DNA of 64,000 nt from an uncultured Flavobacteriales bacterium. Lineage in GTDB: Bacteria > Bacteroidota > Bacteroidia > Flavobacteriales > Crocinitomicaceae. The notes below the pieces were generated by a model. That model saw nothing but the letters and a program-made list of their open reading frames with translations, was not told the origin of the DNA and searched no databases. Below, one piece after another: positions 26,336-34,606 of the stretch (its first letter is position 1; every line of letters begins with the position of its first letter). Where the stretch lies: NCBI GenBank assembly GCA_946479285.1, contig CAMLFH010000004.1:186001-250000 (forward strand), written 5' to 3'. The position numbers were made by a program, and so were the translations under genes.

Positions 26336-27832
26336 TTAAAGAACAGCTCCCGAAGTAACTCCTATTTCTTCATTTATCCTTTCCCGAATTTCATTCAAAG
26401 ACTGCTCGTTTACGATTTTTCCATCTTCGAATACCGTTTGAAGCAACCCTTCTTTTTCCTCTTCCCAGGTACATTCGTCTTTTAACACCAGTACACCGTT
26501 TTCTCTCGTAACGCGCAAAAGTCCTTTGGCTGACTTCTTGGTTCCATCGTCTGTTTTGGGGTCTTTGAAAATGTTGCGTGCTTCGCCGTTCACTTCTCCG
26601 TAAGTGGCTTTCATGGCAAATCCGTAGGTGTCGCGGGTTACGTATTCGTAAGTGAAAGAACCGATTCCCAATACCACGTTGAAAGAACAGAATCCTTTTT
26701 CCTTCAATCCGGAAAGGATTGCTTCCTGGCGCTGTAAGGTAATGCTGTCTCCGTAAATCAATCCGATGTGAGAATCGAGTAATTTGTAGCCTTTGTCGGT
26801 GGTTGTTCCGCCAAATACTTCCCACATACATTCAATCGCACCTTTGTATTCCGGGCTTCCGGGAGCAGCGTCTTTGTCTCCGACAATGATTTTCACCGGA
26901 TCACCGCTGTCAGGGCGAATGACTACTTTTCCGTCGCGGGCCAAGATCTGCGCTTTCAACTTTGGAAGGTATTCGGTAATTACCTGCCAGAAATCCCAGG
27001 TATCTGAAACGATGGAAACAATTCCCGCAGGATACAACTCAGAGATCAAACGCTCAAATGTCCCGATTTCATTGTCTTTCGTTCCCATACACATCACGGA
27101 ATGCTCGGTAGCCGGCACACTTCCTCCAACCATTTCTTTGTCGGAATCCGCTTGGTAATACTGTTCGTGGAAATCAATTGCCGGCACGCTGTCTGTTCCG
27201 TAGAAAGACAATAAATGTCCGGCCGCACTGATGCAGGCATCTTCCACTCCGCTCATTCCGCGGAAGCTAAAGTCGTGCCCCTGCCAGTAAACGAAATCCA
27301 ACCCTGTTTCTCCAACTGTTTCCTGGGCATACTTTTCGAAAACCTGGCGGTAACGCAACGCGGTAGTTGCACTCGTACAAGGTTTCCAAAGAATGGCAGA
27401 CATCAATGATTCCAGGTAGTTTGTCAACCAGAAAAATTCGGGATGCGTATTGTAAACGGTAACCACCGGGATTTTTGTTGGAACAACGGATCCTTCCGGC
27501 AGTCCTTTCACTACCAGGGGAAGATAACCCAAATCATGCAATGCGGCAATGTGCTCTACTCCTACGCTGTCTTTTCCCAAAGCATTGTCCATTCTACGGC
27601 GGTATTCAGCCACCACTTCTGCTTTCGGGCGCTTAAAGAACCCTTCATTCCACTGATTCACCAGGTATTCTTTCACGAAATACTGCAACCCGAAGAAAAC
27701 AAGGGAATGATCTCCGCCTTCGCGTGCTTTGCGTGGTGTGAAATTGGAATAAACCAACTCGGTCCCTTCCGGATATTGTCTGCGGTGATCTGCTTTGTAA
27801 AAGTCGATGAGTGTTAATGGATTTGTTTTCAT
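26336..27832 (-). CDS. nadV: Nicotinamide phosphoribosyltransferase (NAMPT family)
   Basis: 498 residues, the length of human NAMPT (491). Matches include LIDFYKADHRRQYP at the N-terminus, the FRGMSGVEDA region, GGSVPATEHSVM with the catalytic His, SDTWDFW, VVIRPDSGDP and GSFTYEYVTRDTYGFAMKAT. It makes NMN from nicotinamide and PRPP, the one-step salvage route. It is the last gene of a cluster that also encodes a PRPP-synthetase homologue and NrtR. A phage enzyme of this family (Namat) instead uses ADP-ribose pyrophosphate, so the substrate pair here deserves testing. Confidence 0.93.
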   Translation of the reverse strand: MKTNPLTLIDFYKADHRRQYPEGTELVYSNFTPRKAREGGDHSLVFFGLQYFVKEYLVNQWNEGFFKRPKAEVVAEYRRRMDNALGKDSVGVEHIAALHDLGYLPLVVKGLPEGSVVPTKIPVVTVYNTHPEFFWLTNYLESLMSAILWKPCTSATTALRYRQVFEKYAQETVGETGLDFVYWQGHDFSFRGMSGVEDACISAAGHLLSFYGTDSVPAIDFHEQYYQADSDKEMVGGSVPATEHSVMCMGTKDNEIGTFERLISELYPAGIVSIVSDTWDFWQVITEYLPKLKAQILARDGKVVIRPDSGDPVKIIVGDKDAAPGSPEYKGAIECMWEVFGGTTTDKGYKLLDSHIGLIYGDSITLQRQEAILSGLKEKGFCSFNVVLGIGSFTYEYVTRDTYGFAMKATYGEVNGEARNIFKDPKTDDGTKKSAKGLLRVTRENGVLVLKDECTWEEEKEGLLQTVFEDGKIVNEQSLNEIRERINEEIGVTSGAVL

Positions 27833-27854
27833 ATGGATTGATTTTTAATGTGTT

Positions 27855-28589
27855 TTAGTTTAAATTTCTCCCTTTTTCATTGGGATATAATTCCCTTACC
27901 GGATCGCTCTGCCAGGTTTCTCCGCTTTGGATGTCCATGGCTGAAAGTTTTCCGTAAAATGCGGCTCCTGTGTCCAGGTTCCATAAATTTGCTACGTTTA
28001 TCGGTTTGTCTTTGCCGTAATCGATCGTTGGCGTATGACCGATAAAAATACGCTTAAAGAGTTTTAGTCGTTTGGGATAATGCTCAGAATCTTTTGGAAT
28101 GTTTGGATCGAGTGCCAATACCATTTCCCACAAGGTCCTGTCCCAGTAGTAATTTGTCTGATAGTGCTCTTTAGACGGTCCGTGCATGGAAGAAAATCCG
28201 GCGTGAATGAACAGGTTATTTTCTTCGTCTACGTGATAACTCCGCATCTCCCGGAAAAATTCCAAATGAGTTTCGCGTTCCTCCGGGCTGCTGTCTGCAT
28301 AACTTTCAACCGTACTTTTTCCGCCATGCTGCAGCCAGATCTCATTTTTATTTCCGCTATCCAGCCACTCTTCGCACCACGCATCGTGGTTTCCGCGGAT
28401 AAAGATGCAATCATTGGTTTTACCCAGTTCAACCAGGCGGCTGATAACTTTCATGGAACCGCTCCAGCCATCTACATAATCTCCCAGGAAAATGAGCTGA
28501 TCTTCCGGATTGATACGGGCGCGTTCCAAGACCTGCTCCAAAGCAAGCTCAGCCCCGTGAATATCTCCTATAACTAATGTTCGTTTCAT
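27855..28589 (-). CDS. PPP-family metallophosphoesterase (ApaH-like)
   Basis: 244 residues with the full PPP signature: GDIHG (8-12), GDYVDGW (36-42), GNHDAW (66-71), then IHAGFS and FIGHTPT with the metal-binding His residues. Family members hydrolyse protein phosphoesters, Ap4A or other nucleotides. Its place between KptA and NAMPT suggests a phosphorylated ADP-ribose or dinucleotide substrate, but this is inference. No membrane segment. Confidence 0.87.
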   Translation of the reverse strand: MKRTLVIGDIHGAELALEQVLERARINPEDQLIFLGDYVDGWSGSMKVISRLVELGKTNDCIFIRGNHDAWCEEWLDSGNKNEIWLQHGGKSTVESYADSSPEERETHLEFFREMRSYHVDEENNLFIHAGFSSMHGPSKEHYQTNYYWDRTLWEMVLALDPNIPKDSEHYPKRLKLFKRIFIGHTPTIDYGKDKPINVANLWNLDTGAAFYGKLSAMDIQSGETWQSDPVRELYPNEKGRNLN

Positions 28590-28619
28590 ACTGCTTTTTT
28601 GTACATAATATCTGTTCCA

Positions 28620-29156
28620 TCACATGGTCTCTATAAATTGAACCGGTACTGCATCGCAAAGCCAAACTCCGTTTTCGGATAAATAGAAAGCATGTCCTGC
28701 TGCGGCCATTTCACCGGAACGTACCGTCAAAATAACCGGTTTCCCGCGACGGCTCCCTACTTTAGCTGCGGTTTCCAAATCTCTACTCAGGTGCACATGC
28801 AAACGGGATCCTTTTTTTAATCCTTCTGCGCGAATTCCATCCAGGAATTTGTCCACTGTGCCGTGGTATAAAAATTCAGGCGGTGTTTGCGGTTTCAATT
28901 GAACATCTACCTGGACAGAATGTCCCTGGTTCGCCCTGATTTTGGTAAGGTCTTCACTAAATGCAAATCGCTGTTTATCACTGGTGATGACAAGTTGTTC
29001 CAGCCGGTCAAAATCAAATTCAGCGGATCTTTCTTTTACTTTCGCAATCAGGGTATCGACATTTGTCCACCCGTTCTGGTCCAGCTCAATGTTCAGAGCT
29101 TCCGGTTGGTGTCTCAAAACCAAACTCAGCAGCTTGCTAATGTCTTTATCTTTCAT
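28620..29156 (-). CDS. kptA: RNA 2'-phosphotransferase KptA
   Basis: 178 residues from the ATG at 29156 (MKDKDISKLLSLVLRH). Tpt1/KptA moves an RNA internal 2'-phosphate to NAD+, releasing nicotinamide and ADP-ribose 1'',2''-cyclic phosphate; relatives ADP-ribosylate RNA ends. Conserved segments are LSLVLRHQPE, the YHGT NAD-binding motif and HVHLSRDLETAAKVGSRRG. The frame is open further upstream, but that part lies inside the PARG gene. It overlaps the PARG gene by 11 nt. Confidence 0.92.
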   Translation of the reverse strand: MKDKDISKLLSLVLRHQPEALNIELDQNGWTNVDTLIAKVKERSAEFDFDRLEQLVITSDKQRFAFSEDLTKIRANQGHSVQVDVQLKPQTPPEFLYHGTVDKFLDGIRAEGLKKGSRLHVHLSRDLETAAKVGSRRGKPVILTVRSGEMAAAGHAFYLSENGVWLCDAVPVQFIETM

Positions 29157-29988
29157 GACTTTCTTTTTGTAATTCAAATTTCTGACTAAATGCACGATAG
29201 CAATCCTGAGACTTTGAGCGGTCGTAAACTGCAAAAACAATCTTCTTGAAACATCCCTGATATTCTCCTGTGAGCAATTCATGGAAATAGGCAGCTACTT
29301 CTGCAGGTTCATTCCGAAATACCCCGCATCCCCACGCCCCGAGTATCAAACATTCAACTTCTTGGCTTGCGGCAAGACGGAGCATTTTTTCAATTCTGCT
29401 TCTGAAAGTAAATTCGAGCTCTCTAATCTGATCCGGACAATGATTTTGGATCATAGCCCCCTTGTTTGGAGCTGGTGCTGTCAGAACATCTGCGATAATG
29501 GGCTCTTTCAAAAGTTTCCCTTCGTCATTCATCCAAAACACAACCTCAGGGCTATACATCATATAATCTGAATACAAATAAGTTGATCTACCACGATTGT
29601 ATTTATACATTGTTTCATCTTTGACAAGAGATGCATAGAGACTTGATGAACGTGCCAGACTTTCCTCTTGAGCAGAAGCTCCGCCTAAAAATCCACCCCC
29701 AGGATTCTTTGCCGAAGCGAAATTCAAGACGCATATTTTGTTGTGATTATTATTTTCACTTAATAATGCTTCAATGGTAGTTGCATTCAGGAAAGTAACT
29801 TCCGTTGAATACTCAGGACATTGTCCCGGCTGAAGCTGATCAAACTCATCCGGTGCGACTGTAAATGTCCGATCAACACTTTTTTCAATCAGTTGACTAA
29901 CAATCCTATTTTCCTCAAAAAAATGATAGCTTCCCTCCCTGATGATCTTCAGGGTTCTTTCAGCTATCGTTTTATTATTTTCTTTCAT
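29146..29988 (-). CDS. Bacterial-type poly(ADP-ribose) glycohydrolase (TIGR02452 family)
   Basis: 280 residues from the ATG at 29988 (MKENNKTIAERTL). It holds the bacterial PARG signature GGG-x7-QEE (GGGFLGGASAQEESL, about residues 97-111) after VLNFASAKNPGG, and the macrodomain end LILGAWGCGVFRNEP. It probably removes or hydrolyses ADP-ribose groups. It overlaps kptA downstream by 11 nt and the NADAR gene upstream by 4 nt, so all three are likely translated together. Confidence 0.9.
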   Translation of the reverse strand: MKENNKTIAERTLKIIREGSYHFFEENRIVSQLIEKSVDRTFTVAPDEFDQLQPGQCPEYSTEVTFLNATTIEALLSENNNHNKICVLNFASAKNPGGGFLGGASAQEESLARSSSLYASLVKDETMYKYNRGRSTYLYSDYMMYSPEVVFWMNDEGKLLKEPIIADVLTAPAPNKGAMIQNHCPDQIRELEFTFRSRIEKMLRLAASQEVECLILGAWGCGVFRNEPAEVAAYFHELLTGEYQGCFKKIVFAVYDRSKSQDCYRAFSQKFELQKESHER

Positions 29989-30527
29989 AATAATGTTTTT
30001 AATTGATCTCGTACTTCCATAAGTGCAAAACCCAATAAATTTTCTCCACGCCATAATTCAGGATTATAAGCGTTCGGATGATCTTCTTTCAGTCCTATTC
30101 CCCAAATGGTATCAACAGGGCTGGCTTCCACAAGTATTTTGTTTTTGGTTTGAAGAAGAAAGTGTTTTAATTCTTGGTTCTGGGAGAATTTAAGGTAATT
30201 TCCCTTGCATACAAATTCAAATTTGTTTTGATCCCAAATTTGAGCATCAAAATGCTGAATTTGTCTACCTAAATCCTTCACATCCTTGGGAGAATCCTTA
30301 GTTAGGATCCGACTTAAAGTCACTTCATCACCGAATAATTTTGCTTTCTGAACCATCATGTAATGCTCTGCAGTCTTATATGTGATCCCGTTTTCTGAAA
30401 AGGAAGATGGCCACCATTGACTCAAGCAGGTCTTTATAATAGATCCATCCCGGCTTGCTTGATGTCCCCAAAAGAAAAGGAATTCTCTTGAAGATTCTGC
30501 TAAAATGCTTCCCTTAGTGTAATTCAT
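29985..30527 (-). CDS. NADAR-family protein (YbiA-like)
   Basis: 180 residues from the ATG at 30527, which avoids overlap with the upstream gene; the longer start at 30575 lies inside it. Family motifs are FFWGHQ, YKTAEHYMMVQKAKLF, the Lys/Phe-rich NKFEFVCKGNYLKFSQN and SPVDTIWGIGL. NADAR proteins are N-glycosidases acting on ribose-linked substrates; recent work assigns some to removing ADP-ribose from guanine. It overlaps the PARG gene by 4 nt. Confidence 0.9.
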   Translation of the reverse strand: MNYTKGSILAESSREFLFFWGHQASRDGSIIKTCLSQWWPSSFSENGITYKTAEHYMMVQKAKLFGDEVTLSRILTKDSPKDVKDLGRQIQHFDAQIWDQNKFEFVCKGNYLKFSQNQELKHFLLQTKNKILVEASPVDTIWGIGLKEDHPNAYNPELWRGENLLGFALMEVRDQLKTLL

Positions 30528-30528
30528 T

Positions 30529-31347
30529 TCAAAAGAGATTATAAGATTTGTAGAAGTTGCCTTGTTCAAGATCACTGATGGAATTAGAACTGCAAACGTT
30601 TTTGTAACCGGCTTCCTGCAAACGCTCTACTGCGTTGTGGCTGAAAACTCCGTGTGATGCGATGAAATACAAATCGCCGGCGCCTTTTGCCTTCAAGGCT
30701 GCTGCCAATTCAATGAAGGTTCGCCCGCCATCGCAGATATCGTCTACCACCAAACAAGGTTTTCCGCCCAAATCGGCTGTATTCACATCGCTTCTCACAA
30801 TTTGCCCGGTTGCCAGGTCACGCACCTTGATCCCGGTAGCAATTTCACCTTTGTAGCCGATCTTTGAAGCCAGTTTGTCTACTTTCTTGTAGGCTCCCAA
30901 ATCGGGTGAAACCAAAACGAAATCCGTCAATTGAAGTTCTTTCAGGAAATGGCTGACCATGTCATAATTTGGAATGACCTCGCAATTATTGATCAAAGCC
31001 GGAGTTACATCGCTGTGCGGGTCGAAAACAATCACTTTATCGAGTTTGAGATTGTTCAGCAAATCCGCAAACACACGGATAGACAAAGCTTCTCCGGGAA
31101 CCATAACACGGTCTTGTCGGGCATAAGGAACATAAGGAACGAGCGCTTCAATGTGTTTGACATTCATTCTGCGAAGTGCGTCTACTGCAAGAATGAGGTT
31201 CATCAGGTCGTCGGAAGAATTCAGTCTCGTATTCAGTCGAACTTCTTTTTCCCCGTTCAGTTCAGAAAAACGAACATTGCATTCGCCCCCTGCAAATTTG
31301 CGCAGTTCAACGTTTTCGTTTGTGTCTAAAAGAGAGATTGTTTTCAT
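30529..31347 (-). CDS. prs: Divergent short PRPP-synthetase homologue
   Basis: 272 residues, against about 310 for housekeeping PRPP synthetases. It keeps YARQDR (75-80) in the ATP loop and VVDDICDGGRT (200-210) as the ribose-phosphate loop. It lacks the usual DLHAxQIQGFF segment, which reads VFDPHSDVTPAL (108-117 region), and the loop after RQD is VMVPGEALS instead of KxxSREPIS. It should feed PRPP, or a related pyrophosphate such as ADP-ribose pyrophosphate as in phage Adps, to the NAMPT homologue of the same cluster. Confidence 0.88.
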   Translation of the reverse strand: MKTISLLDTNENVELRKFAGGECNVRFSELNGEKEVRLNTRLNSSDDLMNLILAVDALRRMNVKHIEALVPYVPYARQDRVMVPGEALSIRVFADLLNNLKLDKVIVFDPHSDVTPALINNCEVIPNYDMVSHFLKELQLTDFVLVSPDLGAYKKVDKLASKIGYKGEIATGIKVRDLATGQIVRSDVNTADLGGKPCLVVDDICDGGRTFIELAAALKAKGAGDLYFIASHGVFSHNAVERLQEAGYKNVCSSNSISDLEQGNFYKSYNLF

Positions 31348-31366
31348 AGGTTCTGTATTTTAATTT

Positions 31367-32053
31367 TTAAAGTTCAAAGTGAAATCCTTCACGGGTTAAT
31401 GTTTCATAGGCTTGTTTATCGAAACGGTAGAGCACTGCCGCTTTGCGCGGGACATTGGTTTCCTTTTCTCCCGATTCTTTCAAAACGCCCATGGCCAATA
31501 CTTTTTTGCGGAAATTGCGCTTGTCGATCTCCATTCCTAAAATGGATTCGCACACCGCCTGCAATTGAGAAAGTGTGAATTTCTCATCCAATAATTCAAA
31601 ACCGATTGGCTGGTAGGAAACCTTTCCTTTCAAACGCTGAACTGCCAGGCTTACAATTTCTGCATGATCAAAAGCCAATGCCGGCAATTCAGACAATCCG
31701 AACCATTCAGCCTGCAAAGTATCTCTACCTGCAATCAATTCATAAGATTGTTTATTCACCAATGCATAATATGCCACTGAAACAATCCGTTCACGCGGGT
31801 CGCGATCAGTAGTACTGAATGTGTATAATTGCTCAATAAACAGGTTGTCGATCCCGGTTTTTTCAAGGAGAATTCTTCGGGCGCATTCTTCCGTTGTTTC
31901 TTGCGGGAAGACAAATCCGCCCGGCAATGCCCACTTATTTTTGAATGGCTCCTTCTCTCTTTCGGTAAGAAGAACTTTCAATTCACCGCTGTCAAAGCCC
32001 AGGATTACGCAATCTGTAGCAAGTGCAATTGGTTTATGAAGTTGTTGGACCAT
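31367..32053 (-). CDS. nrtR: NrtR-type Nudix transcriptional regulator
   Basis: 228 residues: a Nudix domain (about 8-140) and a C-terminal winged helix (about 155-225, FTLSQLQAVCESILG, NFRKKVLAMGVLK). The Nudix box keeps its spacing (G-x5-E-x7-R) but the catalytic REUxEE reads RILLEK, so hydrolysis is probably lost. NrtR proteins bind ADP-ribose and repress NAD-salvage genes. It heads the cluster, and two palindromes flank its own promoter, consistent with autoregulation. Confidence 0.92.
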   Translation of the reverse strand: MVQQLHKPIALATDCVILGFDSGELKVLLTEREKEPFKNKWALPGGFVFPQETTEECARRILLEKTGIDNLFIEQLYTFSTTDRDPRERIVSVAYYALVNKQSYELIAGRDTLQAEWFGLSELPALAFDHAEIVSLAVQRLKGKVSYQPIGFELLDEKFTLSQLQAVCESILGMEIDKRNFRKKVLAMGVLKESGEKETNVPRKAAVLYRFDKQAYETLTREGFHFEL

Positions 32054-32058
32054 GTCTT

Positions 32059-32075
32059 AGTGTTTATTTTACACA
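32059..32075. promoter_or_regulatory. Operator-like palindrome 1 (putative NrtR site)
   Basis: GTGT-TTATTTT-ACAC at 32060-32074. It begins at the end of the -7 box of the nrtR promoter and covers the expected transcription start, 6 bp before the nrtR ATG, so a bound regulator would block initiation. Confidence 0.6.
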
Positions 32076-32102
32076 AAGATAGAAATAGAATTGAATCAAC
32101 AA
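32074..32102 (-). promoter_or_regulatory. Promoter of the nrtR operon
   Basis: On the minus strand TTG at 32102-32100, an 18-nt spacer and TATCTTTG at 32081-32074 match the Bacteroidota consensus. The predicted start is near 32067, about 14 nt before the nrtR ATG, and lies inside palindrome 1. Confidence 0.65.
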
Positions 32103-32110
32103 TGAATCTA

Positions 32111-32127
32111 AGTGTGTTTTTTACACT
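32111..32127. promoter_or_regulatory. Operator-like palindrome 2 (putative NrtR site)
   Basis: AGTGT-GTTTTTT-ACACT, the same half sites and 7-nt spacer as palindrome 1, exactly 52 bp away (about five helical turns). This upstream copy lies beyond the -33 box and is suited to cooperative binding with palindrome 1. Confidence 0.55.
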
Positions 32128-32154
32128 TTTACTTTTGAATGGGCTTTTTGGACT

Positions 32155-32883
32155 TTAAGTGATGTGTTTATTGAACACAAAATCACCGCTTGTGAGATCA
32201 ATAACAGCGATTGCTATCCCGTAATTAGTTCTGCCTTTTGAGTACATCAGAATAACTTCGTTGGAGAAGGAGGTTTTATAAATTCGGAAAGGATGCTCCG
32301 CCCAGGCTTTGAGTACGTGACGTCGAATATATATTCCGTTGCGATAGATTTCAAGACTAACTTTTGAAAGTCCCAATTCGTTTTGACGAAGTTTAGTTAC
32401 CACAAAAGCATCCTTGGGAATCCTTTCCATCTTCTCAATCCCCTCATTATCCGGAGTATTGAGATCACGATGAACGACCTTTATTTCCGAATGTATTTCA
32501 TTGTCGGGCGCTAACATGAGCGTTCTTCCCATCTTTTTGGAAAGCACCTGTAAACTTTCTTCCACAAACTCACTGTCAATGTCGAACCCTTTTGCCTGCT
32601 GATGAGCTCCGGCAGTGATTTGAAAATTCGCATAATTGAAAACAAAATGCCTGTAAATATCAAAGCTTGGAGAATCTTCGGGCATGTACATGCTGTAACC
32701 GAAAATATGGAAGAGGTCCATTTCTGTATCCGCGACAACCGTCTCAATTGCATGGATTTTTGTTCTCCCTTTTAAAATATACAGGAAGGTTAGCCCCACT
32801 AACAGAACAAAACCTCCAACGATTGCGAGTATAAGCATAAGCAGTATGTTGATTAAAAATAAGTGTATTTGTCGAAGCACCAA
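32155..32883 (-). CDS. Membrane-anchored protein of unknown function
   Basis: 242 residues. One long hydrophobic segment at about 10-38 anchors a soluble domain of roughly 200 residues with mixed alpha/beta character and no motif I recognise. It ends 28 bp upstream of palindrome 2, so the nrtR promoter region lies directly behind it. It may be a monocistronic gene. Confidence 0.65.
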   Translation of the reverse strand: MVLRQIHLFLINILLMLILAIVGGFVLLVGLTFLYILKGRTKIHAIETVVADTEMDLFHIFGYSMYMPEDSPSFDIYRHFVFNYANFQITAGAHQQAKGFDIDSEFVEESLQVLSKKMGRTLMLAPDNEIHSEIKVVHRDLNTPDNEGIEKMERIPKDAFVVTKLRQNELGLSKVSLEIYRNGIYIRRHVLKAWAEHPFRIYKTSFSNEVILMYSKGRTNYGIAIAVIDLTSGDFVFNKHIT

Positions 32884-32964
32884 ATTCTGCCTGCTAAAAT
32901 ATCACTGTTCTTCCCGGTACTAGTCTCTTCTTTCTTTAAATCGGTTGCTTTGCTCCGCTTCGAA

Positions 32965-34227
32965 TCAGTTATTCAGACTTTCCATTTTCTTTTTTATCAA
33001 AGCTTTTTCAGGGTCTGTCTTACAAAGTTGAAGTGCTTTATTTAAATATTGGAGTGATTTGTCCGGGTCAATTTGTTTGTTTAATTCCGCTAATAGCATA
33101 AAATAAAAGTGGTTTGCTTTTAAATCCGGTTTTTGTCCCACCGCTGAAACTTTTTGTGACACGCGGTCGGCTTCCTTAAGCGCTGAAACATTTCCGTGAA
33201 CCATTGAAACTGCCCATATTCTATTTAAAGCAACTATCGGGGAATTATTACCTGTCAATAAAACATCATACAATTTCAAAATACTTATCCATTTGTCAGG
33301 ATTGCTGTTATCAATCGTATGCCAATAGGCTATGCATGCTTCCACGTAATATACTGATTTCGTTTCCCATTTAGAAGCTTGCTGTAAATAGTAAAATCCT
33401 TTTTCGATAAACTCCGTGTCCCAAAGCGTTCGATCCTGATCGTCATACAGCACAATGCCTCCATTCTCCGATTCTCTTGCTTCTAAGCGTGAAGCATGAA
33501 AGCACATAAGCGACATCAAACCATTTGTTGCATGATTGTTTGTCAGTGGATTTACCAAAAGTAAATATACCAGGTTCAGCGCCTCCACACAAAGATCCTT
33601 CCGTACGATGGAATTGTTACTTTCAGAATAGTAGCCCTCGCTGAATAGAAGATATAGTGTTCGAATAACTGTGTCTAATCGTTCATTGATCGTTTGCTCA
33701 TCCGGCATTTCCATCCGGATCTTTTCTGAATTCAATTTTGCCTTTGCCCGATGCAGTCTTTTATGAATAGTTTCCTTATTTGATAAAAGGGCATCAGCAA
33801 TTTCATTTAAGCCTAATCCGCAGAGGATGCGCAGCGCCAGACAAATTTGAGCTTCTGTTGAAATAGCCGGGTGACATACCGCAAAAAGCATCTGCAGCTG
33901 GCTATCCGCTATATTCTTATCCGAAAAGTCAACCTCCATCTCATTCATCGGATTTTTACCCGTGAGATGTTCGGATACTATTTTTTGGAAAGAAGTGTTA
34001 CGGGCAAGGTGATTTTTTAATTTGTTTTTTGCTACCGTATAAAGCCAGGCCACTGGATTTTTAGGAATTCCTTTATACGGCCAGGTGTCGAGTGCTGACA
34101 AAAAAGTTTCACTTACAATATCTTCTGCTAGTTCAATGTGCTCTAAACCAAAAGACCTGGTAAGTACAGATACCATCTTACTGTATTCTGTTTTGAATAA
34201 ATGTGGGATGATGGTATGCTCACTCAT
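32965..34227 (-). CDS. ECF sigma factor with C-terminal TPR-like extension (ECF42 type)
   Basis: 420 residues. Region 2 (EYSKMVSVLTRSFGLEHIELAEDIVSE start) and region 4 (about 110-175, ALRILCGLGLNEIADALLS) are followed by a 230-residue helical extension typical of the COG4941/ECF42 group. That group lacks a classical anti-sigma factor and is linked to DGPF/YCII proteins, exactly as here: the partner gene is 37 bp upstream. The extension is thought to regulate activity. Targets are unknown. Confidence 0.9.
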   Translation of the reverse strand: MSEHTIIPHLFKTEYSKMVSVLTRSFGLEHIELAEDIVSETFLSALDTWPYKGIPKNPVAWLYTVAKNKLKNHLARNTSFQKIVSEHLTGKNPMNEMEVDFSDKNIADSQLQMLFAVCHPAISTEAQICLALRILCGLGLNEIADALLSNKETIHKRLHRAKAKLNSEKIRMEMPDEQTINERLDTVIRTLYLLFSEGYYSESNNSIVRKDLCVEALNLVYLLLVNPLTNNHATNGLMSLMCFHASRLEARESENGGIVLYDDQDRTLWDTEFIEKGFYYLQQASKWETKSVYYVEACIAYWHTIDNSNPDKWISILKLYDVLLTGNNSPIVALNRIWAVSMVHGNVSALKEADRVSQKVSAVGQKPDLKANHFYFMLLAELNKQIDPDKSLQYLNKALQLCKTDPEKALIKKKMESLNN

Positions 34228-34232
34228 TGGAT

Positions 34233-34260
34233 AATTAAAGCCCCATAAATTCGGGGCTTT
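34233..34260 (-). terminator. Hairpin between the DGPF and sigma-factor genes
   Basis: AAAGCCCC pairs with GGGGCTTT around an 8-nt loop, followed on the minus strand by TTTAATT. It lies 4 bp after the DGPF stop and 9 bp before the sigma start, so it would reduce read-through into the sigma gene. Confidence 0.6.
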
Positions 34261-34264
34261 TGTT

Positions 34265-34606
34265 TTAATGTGTTACAATCTGACGAACTTCTACCGTATT
34301 CCCTTCGCCTTGCAAAATCGGTGCACCTTTGGCAAATTCTGCTGCTTCATCTGCCGACCCCGCTTTTACAACAATGTAACCGCCAAGCGTTTCCTTGATA
34401 TCGCCAAACGGCCCGTTTGTAATCACTTTGGTATGATTGACCACTTTAGCATCGTCGAATAAAAGACCCGTGCCGCTCACAAATTGATTTTTCGCAACAA
34501 TGCTGTTTACCCAATCCATTTGTTGCTTCATCCATTGCTGCATTTGTTCCGGTGAAACCTTACCAATTGCGTTTTCATGTCTGAAAAGAAGAATATACTC
34601 TTTCAT
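34265..34606 (-). CDS. DGPF/YCII-related protein, sigma-factor partner
   Basis: 113 residues of the YCII-like fold: EYILLFRH at the N-terminus, the NGPFGDIKETLGGYIVVKA core (the family DGPF motif reads NGPF here) and a C-terminal VEVRQI strand. These small proteins accompany ECF41/42 sigma factors; their biochemical role is not settled. It is first of a two-gene unit. Confidence 0.88.
   Translation of the reverse strand: MKEYILLFRHENAIGKVSPEQMQQWMKQQMDWVNSIVAKNQFVSGTGLLFDDAKVVNHTKVITNGPFGDIKETLGGYIVVKAGSADEAAEFAKGAPILQGEGNTVEVRQIVTH

Noticed and set aside
30528..30575. The longer start of the NADAR protein at 30575
   Set aside because: It would overlap the end of the PRPP-synthetase homologue by 47 bp and adds residues not matching the family; the ATG at 30527 fits the gene spacing.
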